Source: Deltaproteobacteria bacterium
GTDB taxonomy: Bacteria > Bdellovibrionota > Bdellovibrionia > Bdellovibrionales > Bdellovibrionaceae
Direction of reading: 5' to 3'
Assembly: GCA_013286585.1 (NCBI GenBank)
Contig: JABDFK010000004.1
Coordinates: 1-64,000 of the forward strand
DNA length: 64,000 nt
Positions 1-9,158 of this stretch are shown here, in pieces; the first letter of the stretch is position 1, and the number at the start of each line of letters is the position of its first letter. Both the position numbers and the translations under genes were made by a program. A model generated the notes under the pieces. The model saw nothing but the letters and a program-made list of their open reading frames with translations. It searched no databases and was not told where the DNA came from.

Positions 1-1
1 T

Positions 2-679
2 CGCGATCCTGATTTTGTTCGCAGTCAGTTAGGAGAAGAGCGAAGCTCCTTGGAAGGATATTTATTTCCGGAAACATATAAATTCACGAAGTACACCGAC
101 TACAAAACTATACTGATGCAAATGGTGGCGCACTACAAGGCGGTCTACCAAGAGATCGAGGCTCAATCAGCACTTCCCGCCAGTGAGAACTGGAGTCGGC
201 ATAAAATCACTACATTGGCCAGTATCGTAGAAAAAGAAACTGGCGCTCCAGAAGAGCGGCCACTGATATCTTCAGTCTTCCACAATCGTTTGCACAAAGG
301 CATGTTGCTGCAAACCGACCCCACAATCATCTACGGTAAAGCCATGGAAGCAGGAAAAATTGAAATCAATATCACTAGGGCTGACATCACAAGACCCACG
401 GCCTACAACACCTACGTGATTCGCGGGTTGCCGCCAGGGCCCATCGCCAGTCCCGGCCGAGAAGCGCTGTTGGCGGCGGTTCACCCAGCCACGTCTAACT
501 ATTTATTCTTCGTCAGTCACAATGATGGCACTCACCAGTTTTCGGAGGACTATACCTCCCACTTGAAAGCGGTGACTAAATTTCAGTTAGATCCCAAAGC
601 CCGCGCCGGTAGAAGTTGGCGTGAACTCAGCAAAAAGCTGGGCAAAACAAAGCCGGACGCCCCCGAACCCTCAAATTGA
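2..679 (+). CDS. mltG: Endolytic murein transglycosylase MltG, 5'-truncated
   Basis: The reading frame is open from base 2, so this is the C-terminal 225 residues of a protein that begins before the window. MltG (YceG family) cuts nascent glycan strands in the inner membrane and is thought to set their length. The visible part carries the family signature EGYLFPETY, the catalytic-Glu motif ASIVEKET (around bases 220-243), the TDPTI motif and RGLPPGPI near the C-terminus. Its N-terminal membrane anchor and LysM-like part are outside the window. It ends tail to tail with the small HTH gene on the other strand, overlapping it by 9 bases. The family assignment is firm; the start cannot be seen. 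Confidence 0.93.
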   Translation, partial: RDPDFVRSQLGEERSSLEGYLFPETYKFTKYTDYKTILMQMVAHYKAVYQEIEAQSALPASENWSRHKITTLASIVEKETGAPEERPLISSVFHNRLHKGMLLQTDPTIIYGKAMEAGKIEINITRADITRPTAYNTYVIRGLPPGPIASPGREALLAAVHPATSNYLFFVSHNDGTHQFSEDYTSHLKAVTKFQLDPKARAGRSWRELSKKLGKTKPDAPEPSN

Positions 680-928
680 AATTAAAATTTTGAAATCGGG
701 CTCCAAAATCACCAGATATCGGAAAAGCTGATTGATCGTCAAATCGTCGGTTTTGGCGCGGATCACGCGACTAACACACCCCTGTGATGTGCCAAGCAGC
801 AAGGCCAACTCCTTATGGGTCCAACACCTGCGAATCGCGCTCTGACGAATCATTCCGCAGAGATAAATCATGGTTTGTTCCAACTGTGCCTCATGCCGAA
901 ATTCCAATTTAATTTTCTTGTATCCCAT
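671..928 (-). CDS. Small XRE-like helix-turn-helix protein
   Basis: This is an 85-residue protein with a central helix-turn-helix: WTHKELALLLGTSQGCVSRV (residues about 37-56), followed by a stretch typical of short XRE/HigA-antitoxin regulators. The ATG at 928 is preferred because GGGAG lies six bases upstream; the longer in-frame extension to 997 has no such site. No toxin-like partner lies next to it: the neighbours are mltG, convergent and overlapping by 9 bases, and an unrelated membrane protein. It may be a solitary antitoxin-like regulator. A six-base inverted repeat at 1022-1039 lies upstream and could be its operator, which is inference. Confidence 0.7.
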   Translation of the reverse strand: MGYKKIKLEFRHEAQLEQTMIYLCGMIRQSAIRRCWTHKELALLLGTSQGCVSRVIRAKTDDLTINQLFRYLVILEPDFKILISI

Positions 929-1021
929 TTTCGGACTCCCGGACCGTTGTGGACAGGCCCTGGGTGTACTCACGGCCAATCTTTCCCAGTTCAGCAAAAT
1001 CGATGCCGCTGTGAATTTAAC

Positions 1022-1039
1022 TAGAGATCAAGTTCTCTA
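1022..1039. promoter_or_regulatory. Inverted repeat upstream of HTH gene
   Basis: TAGAGA-tcaagt-TCTCTA is a perfect 6-bp inverted repeat with a 6-nt spacer. It lies about 95 bases upstream of the HTH gene (minus strand) and about 40 bases beyond the end of the next gene. It could be an operator or part of a leader. No clear -35/-10 pair was identified around it. Confidence 0.3.
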
Positions 1040-1078
1040 TATTGTTTGCGGAGTGGAAAAAACTGAACTGAGCAACAT

Positions 1079-1555
1079 TTAGTTTTTCAGGGCGTCGGGT
1101 GTGATCGTATCCAGCGAGCTGGTCATGTCGTTGAATTTGTAGATGTGCAATCGCGGCACCAGGTTTTCATCGAAACTAGGTGCAATGATCTCAAGGCCCT
1201 TGCTGTTTTCTACGTCTAGAAGTAGCAGATTGGTGGCGCTGCCTTTGTATTTAAATAGGCCGTCACGGCGTTCGGGTAGAATGGCCCGAGCTTTGAAAAA
1301 AGTTTTTCCAGATGCCGGATCGTTTTCGTAGACTTCAATATTGATGTTGTCTTGGTTTTTTACCTTCAAGACCGTGAAGGCACGGCCAGTGCCCAGAAGG
1401 TCGCCGCTGGCTTTGGCCAAAATCTCGCGTTTGTTGGGAAGCAGATGCTCACGGATCTGCTCGCGCCACTCGTCATTGAAATTAATCGCAGCTAGAGAGA
1501 CGGAAATCGCCATCAAGGTTGAAAATAGAATCCAAAAACGCGATGATGCGGACAT
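1079..1555 (-). CDS. Membrane-anchored hypothetical protein
   Basis: This 158-residue protein has one hydrophobic N-terminal segment (about residues 6-24), which is a signal anchor or uncleaved signal peptide. A soluble domain follows, rich in beta-strand-like segments such as GDLLGTGRAFTVLKV and TNLLLLDVENSKGLEII. The soluble part should be periplasmic. I recognise no domain or catalytic motif. It is transcribed divergently from the nitroreductase gene, with only 35 bases between the two starts, so their promoters must overlap or lie inside the coding regions. Its coding status is supported by the signal-anchor architecture and fit between neighbours. Confidence 0.7.
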   Translation of the reverse strand: MSASSRFWILFSTLMAISVSLAAINFNDEWREQIREHLLPNKREILAKASGDLLGTGRAFTVLKVKNQDNINIEVYENDPASGKTFFKARAILPERRDGLFKYKGSATNLLLLDVENSKGLEIIAPSFDENLVPRLHIYKFNDMTSSLDTITPDALKN

Positions 1556-1590
1556 ATTGCGATTCTACAGACCTTAGAGCGGAGATTTCA

Positions 1591-2175
1591 ATGATTAGTG
1601 CAGAGGAAAGAGAAAACTTTTATAAGCTCGTCGAGTCAAGAAAGTCGATTCGCCAATTCAAGCCTGATATGCCACCGAAAGCCACCATCGAAAAAATTCT
1701 GAACGCCGGAATGCACGCTCCCAGTGGCAAGAATCGACAGAACTGGAGATTCTTCGTCGTCACCGGAAAAAAGCGCGAGGAGTATCTGAAATATTCGCAG
1801 AAATCTTGGCTGGGAATCAAAGATGTTTTGCAGCAGCGGCTGAAGCCTTCGTTGTATCAGTTCACTGAAAGGTTTTTCTACACCTTGGGCGATGCACCGG
1901 TGGTGGTTTTCTGTTACTCGCAGAACTCGCCGGAGGAAAAAGATCTTACTAGTATGGGAAGCGTTTATATGGCTGTGCAAAATATCAATCTGGCCTGCGT
2001 TGCTGAAGGACTTGGGTGCTGCACCATGGGGGCACCGTTAGAAATCAAAGATGAAGTGAATCAATTTCTGGGAGTGACTGACTTAGAGCTGCTCTGTGCA
2101 GTAGCGATTGGCTTCCCGGATCACGAACCCCCCAAGCCACTGCGGCAGTTGGAGGGGCGTGTGACTTGGTTTTAG
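1591..2175 (+). CDS. Nitroreductase-family flavoprotein
   Basis: This 194-residue protein is of usual length for FMN-dependent nitroreductases. The N-terminal motif ESRKSIRQFKPD carries the Arg residues that bind FMN phosphate. It is followed by APSGKNRQNWRFFVVTG, and later by GSVYMAVQNINLACVAEGLG, the helix usually lining the flavin, and AIGFPDHEPP near the C-terminus. Members reduce nitro compounds, quinones or other electrophiles with NAD(P)H; the true substrate cannot be read from sequence. The ATG at 1591 is chosen because GGAG lies eight bases upstream and the product then begins directly at the conserved domain. It overlaps the convergent fibre gene by four bases. Confidence 0.9.
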   Translation: MISAEERENFYKLVESRKSIRQFKPDMPPKATIEKILNAGMHAPSGKNRQNWRFFVVTGKKREEYLKYSQKSWLGIKDVLQQRLKPSLYQFTERFFYTLGDAPVVVFCYSQNSPEEKDLTSMGSVYMAVQNINLACVAEGLGCCTMGAPLEIKDEVNQFLGVTDLELLCAVAIGFPDHEPPKPLRQLEGRVTWF

Positions 2176-4556
2176 TTATTAATTGTGATTAGCAATAGAC
2201 CGCTGCCACCTTGGGTGGGACTACTCGAACTTCCGTTCCCACCAGTTCCAGCGCTCATTCCCGAACCATAGGTCGCATAGTTTGCGTCAGAGAAAGCCAC
2301 CGCCGCATTGCCATTGGCTTGGGTCGTTCCACTCTGGGTGCCCGCATTGTATCCGGTATAAAAGCTAGATCCACCACCACCGCTACCACCGGTACCTGAA
2401 CTTCCCGCACCGCCACCGCCGCCGCCGCTAATTCCGCCGCCTCCGCCCGCGCCGAAGCCCATTCCGGACATCCCGCCACCACTGCCACCTCTACCGTTGT
2501 AACCAAAATTGGCGGTCGAACCGGTTCCGGACATTCCAGGATTGCCGCCGCCGCCTGCGATGCCACCTCCGGCAAATGCTGCGGTAGCACCGCCGCCGGC
2601 GTTAATTCCATTACCAGTAAAACCGGGGTTACCGACAGAGACTCCGCCGCCGCCGCCTGAACCACCATAGGCACTAACTGTTTGCCCTCCGCCGCCACCG
2701 CCACCTGCAACGATCAACGGTTGAGCACTCACCATAAATAATAAAGCAGTTGCTCCGCCACCACTGGCTGCCGATGAGCCACCACCATTGTTGTAGCCAT
2801 TGCCGCCGTTACTGTTTCCGCCTCCGCCGCCACCATTATTGGCAGCCGATCCTCCGGAACCGACCGCTGGCATGTAAATAATGTTCGGGTCGTGGACTGT
2901 GAATGTGGCCGTGGAATAACCGCCGGCGCCGCCGTTGGCTCCGGGATTTGAACCGCCTCCGCCGCCAGCTCCCCAAGCTTCGACGGTGAAAGTATGACAG
3001 CCCTGAGGAATTTGAAACCCGCCATTGCCGTTACTCGCATAAGCGAAAATAGTACCGACGGGACAAGCAGACAGGAGCGCCGGGGTGGACGAGGCTTGCA
3101 TCTGCCAAAATCCGCTCGTGTTGGTGCAAACCAGTGTCAGGCTATCGTTTTTACTGTATGAGGTTTGTGAAGTCATCCCCACACCATCTTTAGACAGGAG
3201 ATGGCCGGCGCTTGCTGTGACTGTCCATGGAAATGCGCCGCCGCCAATAAGAATTATGTGATCGCCCAGAGAGCATGCGCCCGGAAGAGTCACAGTCTGG
3301 GCGGCACCACCGTCCGTCAATAGGTATCCGGTTCGTACCACAGCAGCGACTGGCCCGGTTAGGCTGGACCATGCCATTGTCGCTGTTGTGCTTTGCATTG
3401 TTCCATCTGGAAATTTATAACCACCGGCCATGGACTGAATTGTTCCATTCACACTTAGCGTGCTTGCTGGCACTGTAGTTCCGATACCGACGTTTCCGCT
3501 GGAGAAAATCGTCTTACCCGCACCTTGAGGTGTCAGAGTAATATTGATATCCGTGTCGGAACCGGTTGCCTGAATCACCGGCGAAGTGCCAGTGGGGGCC
3601 CCTTTGACGGAGATATGATTCACTGTCAAAGGACCACCGTCCAGGACTGCGAACTGAGCCCCGTTTCCATTATAGGTCATCACGGCACCATTGCCAGAAG
3701 AGCTTAGGTTAAGTACTTGATTGGTGCCACCAGCAGTTACGGTCAATGCGCCATTGCCAGAGATTGCGGCGCCAACTCCTGTGATATTCTGCGAGCTCAT
3801 CGCCAGAGCCCCTCCAGAAATGGTGGCTCCGCCGTTCATGGCGGTGGCACCGGCCACTGTTTCGGCGCCGGTGACCGATAAGGTAGGAAGTATTGTCGCT
3901 GGTGCCGACCATTGTGTCACGCCTGCGCCATTGGTGCTAAGCACATAGTTGTTGGAGCCAAGGCCAAGGGGAAAAGTAAACGTGGTGGGCGGTCCTGATG
4001 GTGCCATCAAAGTTACTGGTCCCGAGCCGGGCCCTGAAACGACGAAACCCGTATTTGGAGAGGCAGTGGCCGTCTGTGCTAGCACGGCATTCAGTGCCAA
4101 CGGAGAAGCCGTGACAGCTACGGTTCCCATTGCCGTGCCATTGAGGGTGATTGCAACCACCCATTGAGCAGAGGCGCCGTTCACGGTGCAAGCTCCGCCG
4201 CTCATTGCGGGAGTGGTAAATCCGGGAATGAGCGTGTTTGACAAATTCAAAGCATTGACTAAGTTGGTCACCCCAGCTTGGGGGCTGCCGGTGCCCACTT
4301 GCAGCGAAAAATAACCATTGGCTGCAGCCAAAATATTGATGTTCTGGGTTTCGCTGTAAACATAACAGCCACTACCAGAGATATCTTCCAACCATAAAAC
4401 GATGGTCTGTGGGCCTACTGCGGGAATACCACTCGATGCCAGATATCCGTTGACGCTAAATATAGAACTAGAAGGGCTTCCCACGGCCAATGCAGGTACT
4501 GCAAAGCTAAGAGATATCAATGGAACTAAAAATTTCCTTAGGATTGAAAAACTCAT
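2172..4556 (-). CDS. Secreted glycine-rich fibre-like protein
   Basis: This 794-residue protein begins with a signal peptide (cleavage likely after PALA, residue about 24). It then has a beta-rich head with paired Cys, a Thr/Ser/Gly-rich middle, and the motif GNVGIGTTVPASTLSVNGTI (about residue 355) followed by FPDGTMQSTTA. This motif is typical of surface fibres and phage-tail-like proteins. The last ~290 residues are extremely glycine-rich, with many runs of four to seven Gly, resembling glycine-rich domains of adhesins. No catalytic motif is seen. It overlaps the start of the lipoprotein gene upstream by four bases (ATGA), so the two are co-translated. It is probably a surface or secreted appendage or adhesin; the exact role is unknown. 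Confidence 0.8.
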   Translation of the reverse strand: MSFSILRKFLVPLISLSFAVPALAVGSPSSSIFSVNGYLASSGIPAVGPQTIVLWLEDISGSGCYVYSETQNINILAAANGYFSLQVGTGSPQAGVTNLVNALNLSNTLIPGFTTPAMSGGACTVNGASAQWVVAITLNGTAMGTVAVTASPLALNAVLAQTATASPNTGFVVSGPGSGPVTLMAPSGPPTTFTFPLGLGSNNYVLSTNGAGVTQWSAPATILPTLSVTGAETVAGATAMNGGATISGGALAMSSQNITGVGAAISGNGALTVTAGGTNQVLNLSSSGNGAVMTYNGNGAQFAVLDGGPLTVNHISVKGAPTGTSPVIQATGSDTDINITLTPQGAGKTIFSSGNVGIGTTVPASTLSVNGTIQSMAGGYKFPDGTMQSTTATMAWSSLTGPVAAVVRTGYLLTDGGAAQTVTLPGACSLGDHIILIGGGAFPWTVTASAGHLLSKDGVGMTSQTSYSKNDSLTLVCTNTSGFWQMQASSTPALLSACPVGTIFAYASNGNGGFQIPQGCHTFTVEAWGAGGGGGSNPGANGGAGGYSTATFTVHDPNIIYMPAVGSGGSAANNGGGGGGNSNGGNGYNNGGGSSAASGGGATALLFMVSAQPLIVAGGGGGGGQTVSAYGGSGGGGGVSVGNPGFTGNGINAGGGATAAFAGGGIAGGGGNPGMSGTGSTANFGYNGRGGSGGGMSGMGFGAGGGGGISGGGGGGAGSSGTGGSGGGGSSFYTGYNAGTQSGTTQANGNAAVAFSDANYATYGSGMSAGTGGNGSSSSPTQGGSGLLLITINN

Positions 4557-4804
4557 CGCACCACCTCCACGACCAGTGTGTATCCGCCATTGGCAAGGAT
4601 TTGTTGCCCTTTTCCACTCACTTGTACCGTCATTGCATTTGCGCCGTTCACCAGAGTTGAGCGACTTCCGCCGACCTGAAAATAAGGGGGAGCCGTGGCC
4701 TGAATGCCACCAATGGCCTTAAGGCCGCTGACAGAAACCTTGGCATCACTACAGGCAATCAGAAAACTAGAAGCTATAAAGATCGCGGTTATTAGTTTCA
4801 ACAT
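4553..4804 (-). CDS. Small lipoprotein coupled to the fibre gene
   Basis: This 83-residue protein has a lipoprotein signal peptide: MLKLITAIFIASSFLIACSD, with Cys18 in an LIAC lipobox. The mature part is short (about 65 residues), lacks further Cys and ends VVEVVR. Asp follows at position +3, not +2, so outer-membrane sorting is not excluded. Its stop overlaps the start of the glycine-rich fibre gene as ATGA, which argues for translational coupling and a shared role, for example anchoring or escorting the fibre. No family was recognised. Confidence 0.75.
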   Translation of the reverse strand: MLKLITAIFIASSFLIACSDAKVSVSGLKAIGGIQATAPPYFQVGGSRSTLVNGANAMTVQVSGKGQQILANGGYTLVVEVVR

Positions 4805-5011
4805 ACAGGCAATGTATCGGTCACCGCTGGACCAAAGTTGAAGGAATCTTGTTATGAGACGAATCAGTTCAAAAAAATGTCACGGTGATGTCAGTTTGAA
4901 ACACCGTCACGAATTGTCTTGGAAGTGACCCCAGGATCACCGAGTTTCCTCCATAAAAAATCGCAGTTTTAAGCCACACTTTCATGTCAAAAACCCACAG
5001 ACGAAAAATTC
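4805..5011. other. Gene-free stretch between lipoprotein and small peptide
   Basis: I see no credible gene here. The stretch holds the upstream region of the fibre/lipoprotein operon and an inverted repeat ACGGTG...CACCGT (around 4879-4905). No convincing -35/-10 pair or T-run terminator was found. Confidence 0.4.
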
Positions 5012-5137
5012 TTAGCCCGAATGCTGAACGATCGAAATCACGATTTGAATGATTTGAGCAGCCAACAGAATTAATGGCAAAATGCGCTCAAGTTTTTCAA
5101 ACCAGTTCCGATAGGTACCACATCTTGTTTTTGACAT
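5012..5137 (-). CDS. 41-residue single-span membrane peptide
   Basis: This short frame encodes 41 residues: a charged N-terminus (MSKTRCGTYRNWFEKLERI), then one hydrophobic helix (LPLILLAAQIIQIVISIVQ, residues about 20-38) and a stop. It is preceded by a strong ribosome site, GAGAGGAG, six bases before the ATG. That site is part of a seven-base-pair hairpin at 5145-5165, so translation may be controlled by RNA structure. The length, membrane helix and excellent ribosome site support a real gene, although it is shorter than most annotation cut-offs. It resembles small toxic or regulatory membrane peptides only in general shape. No antisense RNA was identified. Confidence 0.6.
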   Translation of the reverse strand: MSKTRCGTYRNWFEKLERILPLILLAAQIIQIVISIVQHSG

Positions 5138-5144
5138 GGTAAAC

Positions 5145-5200
5145 TCCTCTCTTTAAGCGAGAGGAATCCGTTCCGGACGGCGATCCCAGGGTCGCCGTTC
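5145..5200 (-). promoter_or_regulatory. Two leader hairpins upstream of the membrane peptide
   Basis: On the minus strand, a stem TCCTCTC/GAGAGGA (5145-5151 with 5159-5165, 7-nt loop) sequesters the ribosome site of the 41-residue peptide. Just upstream of it lies a second hairpin with a seven-pair ACGGCGA/TCGCCGT stem (5177-5183 with 5192-5198, 8-nt loop), extendable by two pairs. Together they look like a structured leader that could act as a thermosensor, attenuator or target for an RNA. The function is inferred only from position. Confidence 0.5.
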
Positions 5201-5353
5201 CCTTTTCAAGACCTGTACCGGCCCGGGGGTCTGCCAAAGCGGCTCCTGATGCCTTCAGCGACCGAAAATCGAATGATAAAAATCACACAAAACACTGATC
5301 TTTGAAACGCGGCCTTTTCTTTCAGGAATCAGCCTGTTAGAACCCGTGCTCGC

Positions 5354-6406
5354 ATGCAAAATATCACCCGCTCGCTTTTAGAAAATCCGGTCCAAGCGTT
5401 GAAACAAAATCCCTTTGTTTTGGCGCCGATGGCCGGGATTACAGATCATGCCTTTCGCTCTTTTATGCGCGAGATGGGTGCGGGAGTCGTGATCAGCGAA
5501 CTGGTTTCAGCCACCGGCCTTGAATACAAATCCAAGCGCACCGAATCGCTGATGAGTTTCGATGATTCACAGAGACCTGTCGGCCTACAGCTTTTTGGTG
5601 AAAAGCCTGAGCACGTGGCCCATGCCGCTCAATTTGTCGAGTCTAAGGGCGCAGACTTCGTTGACTTGAACTTCGGCTGTCCAGTTCCCAAAGTCGTGAA
5701 AAAAGGCGCGGGCTCTGCCATGCTGAAGGATCTGCCGGCGATGCGCACTCTTCTCAAAGCTGTGGTTGCCGCGGTGAAAATTCCGGTGACCATCAAAATC
5801 AGAACCGGCTGGGATCAGTCTTCGCGGAATGCGATCGAGGTGGTGAGATTGGCCGCCGATGAGGGCATCGCCTGGGTCGCGATTCATGGCCGCACTCGTG
5901 CTCAGGGCTATGAAGGACTGGCGGATTGGGAGTTCATCGGCAACGTCAAAGCTCACGCCACTCTTCCGATTTTGGGAAATGGCGATATCGTGACGGCCGA
6001 ACAAGCCAATCGACGACTGACGGATTACGGTTTGGATGGGGTCATGATTGGTCGGGGAGCCCTCAAAAATCCCTTCATTTTCCAGGATTCTTTGGCCTTG
6101 CGAGGGGGCACCGCCCCGATTCCGGCCATCGATCGCGATCTAGAAGCCACTTTTTTACGCCTCCGACAGTACGTTGTGGCGCATTGTGAGCCCGTTCTGG
6201 TCGATATTCAGCTAAAGAAGTTTGCCGCCTGGTACTCAACCGGGTATTCTGGCGCCGCTCAATTTAGGAAAAGTATTTTTCAGGCCAAGTCGACAGAAGA
6301 TATTTTGCAGACCGCCCTTATATTTTTTAAAACAATGAAACAAAACCAAAATGAGCTATCGATGAATCCATCCAACGATGGCTTTTTAATGGGAGGACAT
6401 GGCTAA
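5354..6406 (+). CDS. dusB: tRNA-dihydrouridine synthase DusB
   Basis: This 350-residue flavoenzyme reduces uridine to dihydrouridine in tRNA using FMN and NADPH. The motifs run in order: APMAGITDHAFR near residue 25 (FMN site), QLFGEKPEHVAHAAQ, DLNFGCPVPKV with the catalytic Cys, KIRTGWD, AIHGRTRAQGY, and GNGDI...GVMIGRGALKNPFIF for FMN phosphate binding. The length fits the DusB family. The ATG at 5354 is the first good start; the ribosome site is weak. The stop codon overlaps the typA ATG by one base (TAATG), so the two are co-transcribed. Confidence 0.95.
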   Translation: MQNITRSLLENPVQALKQNPFVLAPMAGITDHAFRSFMREMGAGVVISELVSATGLEYKSKRTESLMSFDDSQRPVGLQLFGEKPEHVAHAAQFVESKGADFVDLNFGCPVPKVVKKGAGSAMLKDLPAMRTLLKAVVAAVKIPVTIKIRTGWDQSSRNAIEVVRLAADEGIAWVAIHGRTRAQGYEGLADWEFIGNVKAHATLPILGNGDIVTAEQANRRLTDYGLDGVMIGRGALKNPFIFQDSLALRGGTAPIPAIDRDLEATFLRLRQYVVAHCEPVLVDIQLKKFAAWYSTGYSGAAQFRKSIFQAKSTEDILQTALIFFKTMKQNQNELSMNPSNDGFLMGGHG

Positions 6407-8235
6407 TGCTATTTGACGCGAAAAAAATCCGAAATATCGCAATCATCGCGCACGTCGATCACGGAAAAACCACCTTGGTCGACTTTCTTCTGAAACAAGC
6501 CGGAACTTTCCGCGACAATGAACACGTCGACGATCGTCTGATGGATTCCATGGACCTTGAAAAGGAGCGCGGAATCACGATTGCTGCGAAGAACGCTTCG
6601 TTCATGTACAAAGATTATAAAATCAACATCGTCGATACTCCGGGACATAGCGATTTCGGCGGCGAAGTCGAACGTATTTTGAACATGGTGGATGGCGCAA
6701 TCTTGCTGGTGGATGCTTCCGAGGGACCACTTCCGCAAACGCGTTTCGTTTTGAAAAAAGCGTTAGAACAAAATCTGAAGGTCATCGTCTGCATTAACAA
6801 GATCGATCGTCCAGATTCCCGTATTCAAGAAGTCTTGAATGAGATTTTCGATCTGATGATCGATTTGGATGCTTCGGAATCGCAAGTTGAGTTTGTTCCT
6901 GTTTATGCCGTGGCCCGTGAAGGCTGGGCGACTTTGGACCCGAATGTTAAGACCACCAACTTGAATGCGCTCTACGAAAAAATCATCAACGAGGTTCCGC
7001 CTCCTAAAATTGCAGAGAACGAGCCTTTGCAGCTGATGATCTCCAATTTGTCCTACAACACTTTCGTGGGTCGATTGGGTATCGGTCGTATGCGCGCCGG
7101 AAAAATCCGCGTGGGTGACGAAGTTCTTTGCGTGCAAGAAAAAACTAGCAAGAAAGTCAAAGTCTCTGCATTGTTCCAGTACCAAGTGAATCAGCAGGTT
7201 CCGGTTCAAGAGGCCGGTGCTGGTGACATCGTCATCGTGGCTGGTCTCGAGGATTTCGGTATCGGCGATACGATCACTGATCCATTGGATCCAAAACCAC
7301 TGCCACGCATTCGTGTGGAAGAGCCCACGGTCGGAATGATTTTTTCTGTCAACGATGGTGCCTATGGTGGTCGTGATGGGAAAAAAGTCACTTCACGCAC
7401 GATTCTAGAGCGTCTTGAAAAGGAAATGCTTCACAACGTGGCATTGCGCCTAGAAAAAACCAACACCAATGAGTCTTTTAAAGTCGTTGGTCGTGGAGAA
7501 CTGCAACTGGCCGTTCTGATCGAGCAAATGCGCCGAGAAGGATTTGAACTCTGCGTTTCTAAACCTCAGGTTATTTTTAAAAACGTCGACGGCAAGAAAC
7601 AAGAACCGTTCGAGATCGCTATCGTCGATATCGAAGACGCTTACACGGGCATTGTGAGCGAAAAAATGGGCATCCGAAAAGGCGTCATGATGAATATGAA
7701 CAATAAGGGTTCAGGGCGTACTCGCTTGGAATTCCGTGTGCCGTCGCGTGGTTTGATTGGTTATCGTTCGGAATTCTTGACGGACACTCGCGGAACTGGA
7801 CTTCTCAACACTCAGTTTGACGGATGGGATGACTATCGTGGAGAGATCAGCTCTCGCAACACCGGTGCCATGATCAGTGATCGCCAAGGCGTGACGACAG
7901 CGTACGCAATCTGGAAATTGCAAGAGCGCGGCCGCATGTTTGTTCATCCAGTGGCTGAAGTCTACAACGGCATGATTGTCGGAGAGCACGCCAAAGAAAA
8001 CGATTTAGAAGTGAACATTTGCCGAGAGAAAAAATTAACCAACGTTCGAACTTCAAGTGCTGATGAGGCGATTCGCTTAGTGCCGGTGAAGCCACTGACC
8101 TTGGAACAAGCCATGGAATGGATTCATGATGAGGAACTGATTGAAGTGACCCCAAACCACATCCGCTTGCGCTGTCGGGCTTTGGATCCGCACAAACGCA
8201 ACCGCTCTCGCGTAGATAAGATCAACGACGATTGA
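6406..8235 (+). CDS. typA: Translational GTPase TypA/BipA
   Basis: This 609-residue ribosome-binding GTPase helps 50S assembly and translation under stress or cold. The G-domain motifs are [10 protein letters not shown] (P-loop), RGITI (switch I), [12 protein letters not shown] (G3), NKIDRPDS (G4) and [12 protein letters not shown]-like domains II-III and V follow, then the BipA-specific C-terminal domain with [20 protein letters not shown] and [15 protein letters not shown]. The length is normal. The start overlaps the dusB stop by one base, and the downstream ABC gene overlaps its stop by four bases. Confidence 0.97.
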   Translation: MLFDAKKIRNIAIIAHVDHGKTTLVDFLLKQAGTFRDNEHVDDRLMDSMDLEKERGITIAAKNASFMYKDYKINIVDTPGHSDFGGEVERILNMVDGAILLVDASEGPLPQTRFVLKKALEQNLKVIVCINKIDRPDSRIQEVLNEIFDLMIDLDASESQVEFVPVYAVAREGWATLDPNVKTTNLNALYEKIINEVPPPKIAENEPLQLMISNLSYNTFVGRLGIGRMRAGKIRVGDEVLCVQEKTSKKVKVSALFQYQVNQQVPVQEAGAGDIVIVAGLEDFGIGDTITDPLDPKPLPRIRVEEPTVGMIFSVNDGAYGGRDGKKVTSRTILERLEKEMLHNVALRLEKTNTNESFKVVGRGELQLAVLIEQMRREGFELCVSKPQVIFKNVDGKKQEPFEIAIVDIEDAYTGIVSEKMGIRKGVMMNMNNKGSGRTRLEFRVPSRGLIGYRSEFLTDTRGTGLLNTQFDGWDDYRGEISSRNTGAMISDRQGVTTAYAIWKLQERGRMFVHPVAEVYNGMIVGEHAKENDLEVNICREKKLTNVRTSSADEAIRLVPVKPLTLEQAMEWIHDEELIEVTPNHIRLRCRALDPHKRNRSRVDKINDD

Positions 8236-9158
8236 AAACCGTTATAGAAGCCAAAGGCCTGATTAAAAGATACGCCGACAAAAATGTGGTCGACGGAGTG
8301 GACTTCGAAGTCCACCAGGGTGAAATCTTTGGTTTGCTTGGCCCCAACGGGGCGGGTAAGTCTTCGATCATGAAAATGATGTATGCCTCGTCGACGATCA
8401 CTGCGGGGGAACTTTTCATCATCGGTCTTAACGCCAAGAAAAATTTCCGTGAAATTAAAGCGCGTGTGGGCGTGGTTCCACAGGATGACGGTTTGGACGA
8501 AGAGTTCACAGTCATCGAAAATCTCATGCTGTATGCGGGCTACCAGTTGATCGATAAAGACGTGGCCAAACGTCGTGCTGAGGATCTGTTGCGACTGATG
8601 CGCTTGGATGAACACCGTGACAAGTTCATTCCGCAGCTCAGCGGTGGATTGCGCCGAAGGCTGGCCTTGGCTCGCGGAATGATGAACAATCCCGAAGTTT
8701 TGTTTTTAGATGAACCCACCGCGGGTCTGGATCCCGACGTCCGCGTGTGGATTTGGGAGTTCCTAGAAAAAATCCGGGCTGAAATGGGAACAGTTATACT
8801 GACCACGCACTACATGGAAGAGGCCGAGCGTCTTTGTGACCGAGTCGCCATTATGGAAAAAGGAAAAATTCTGGCTCTGGGTACTCCGGCCTATTTGATC
8901 GCCTCGAAAATTGGCGTCGAAGTGGTAGAGCTGCAAGTGGAACAGAAAGATCTGATCTATTATCTTGAGCGCTTACGGGAAAACAAATTTCGTTATCAAG
9001 TGATGGGTCGTTCGATCAATGTGCATTTGGATCAAGATCAGAAAAGCCAAGATGTTCTCGGTGTTGTGCATAGCAAGCAGGTCACCATTCGTCGGCCGAA
9101 TTTGAATGATGTGTTTTTACGGCTGGCGGGTCATGACCTTCGAGGGGAGCCTCTCTAA
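8232..9158 (+). CDS. ABC transporter ATPase, NodI-like
   Basis: This 308-residue ATPase carries Walker A GPNGAGKSS (about residue 40), Q-loop VVPQDDG, signature LSGGLRRRLALARG, Walker B VLFLDEPTAGLDPD and the H-loop TTHYMEE. It has the architecture of DrrA/NodI-type export ATPases, with a C-terminal regulatory tail. The start is TTG at 8232, which overlaps the typA stop (ATTGA); no ATG lies nearby in frame. The permease gene follows with a one-base overlap, so the two form an ABC-2 exporter. The substrate is unknown; NodIJ relatives export lipo-oligosaccharides, others export drugs. Confidence 0.92.
   Translation: MKTVIEAKGLIKRYADKNVVDGVDFEVHQGEIFGLLGPNGAGKSSIMKMMYASSTITAGELFIIGLNAKKNFREIKARVGVVPQDDGLDEEFTVIENLMLYAGYQLIDKDVAKRRAEDLLRLMRLDEHRDKFIPQLSGGLRRRLALARGMMNNPEVLFLDEPTAGLDPDVRVWIWEFLEKIRAEMGTVILTTHYMEEAERLCDRVAIMEKGKILALGTPAYLIASKIGVEVVELQVEQKDLIYYLERLRENKFRYQVMGRSINVHLDQDQKSQDVLGVVHSKQVTIRRPNLNDVFLRLAGHDLRGEPL

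Noticed and set aside
671-1078. Toxin-antitoxin pair at the small HTH gene
   Set aside because: No toxin-like frame lies next to it on the same strand; plus-strand frames there are antisense to the HTH gene.
2255-2710. 151-codon frame rich in Ala and Val on the minus strand
   Set aside because: It is a shifted reading of the glycine-rich region of the fibre gene; repeated GGN codons keep several frames open.
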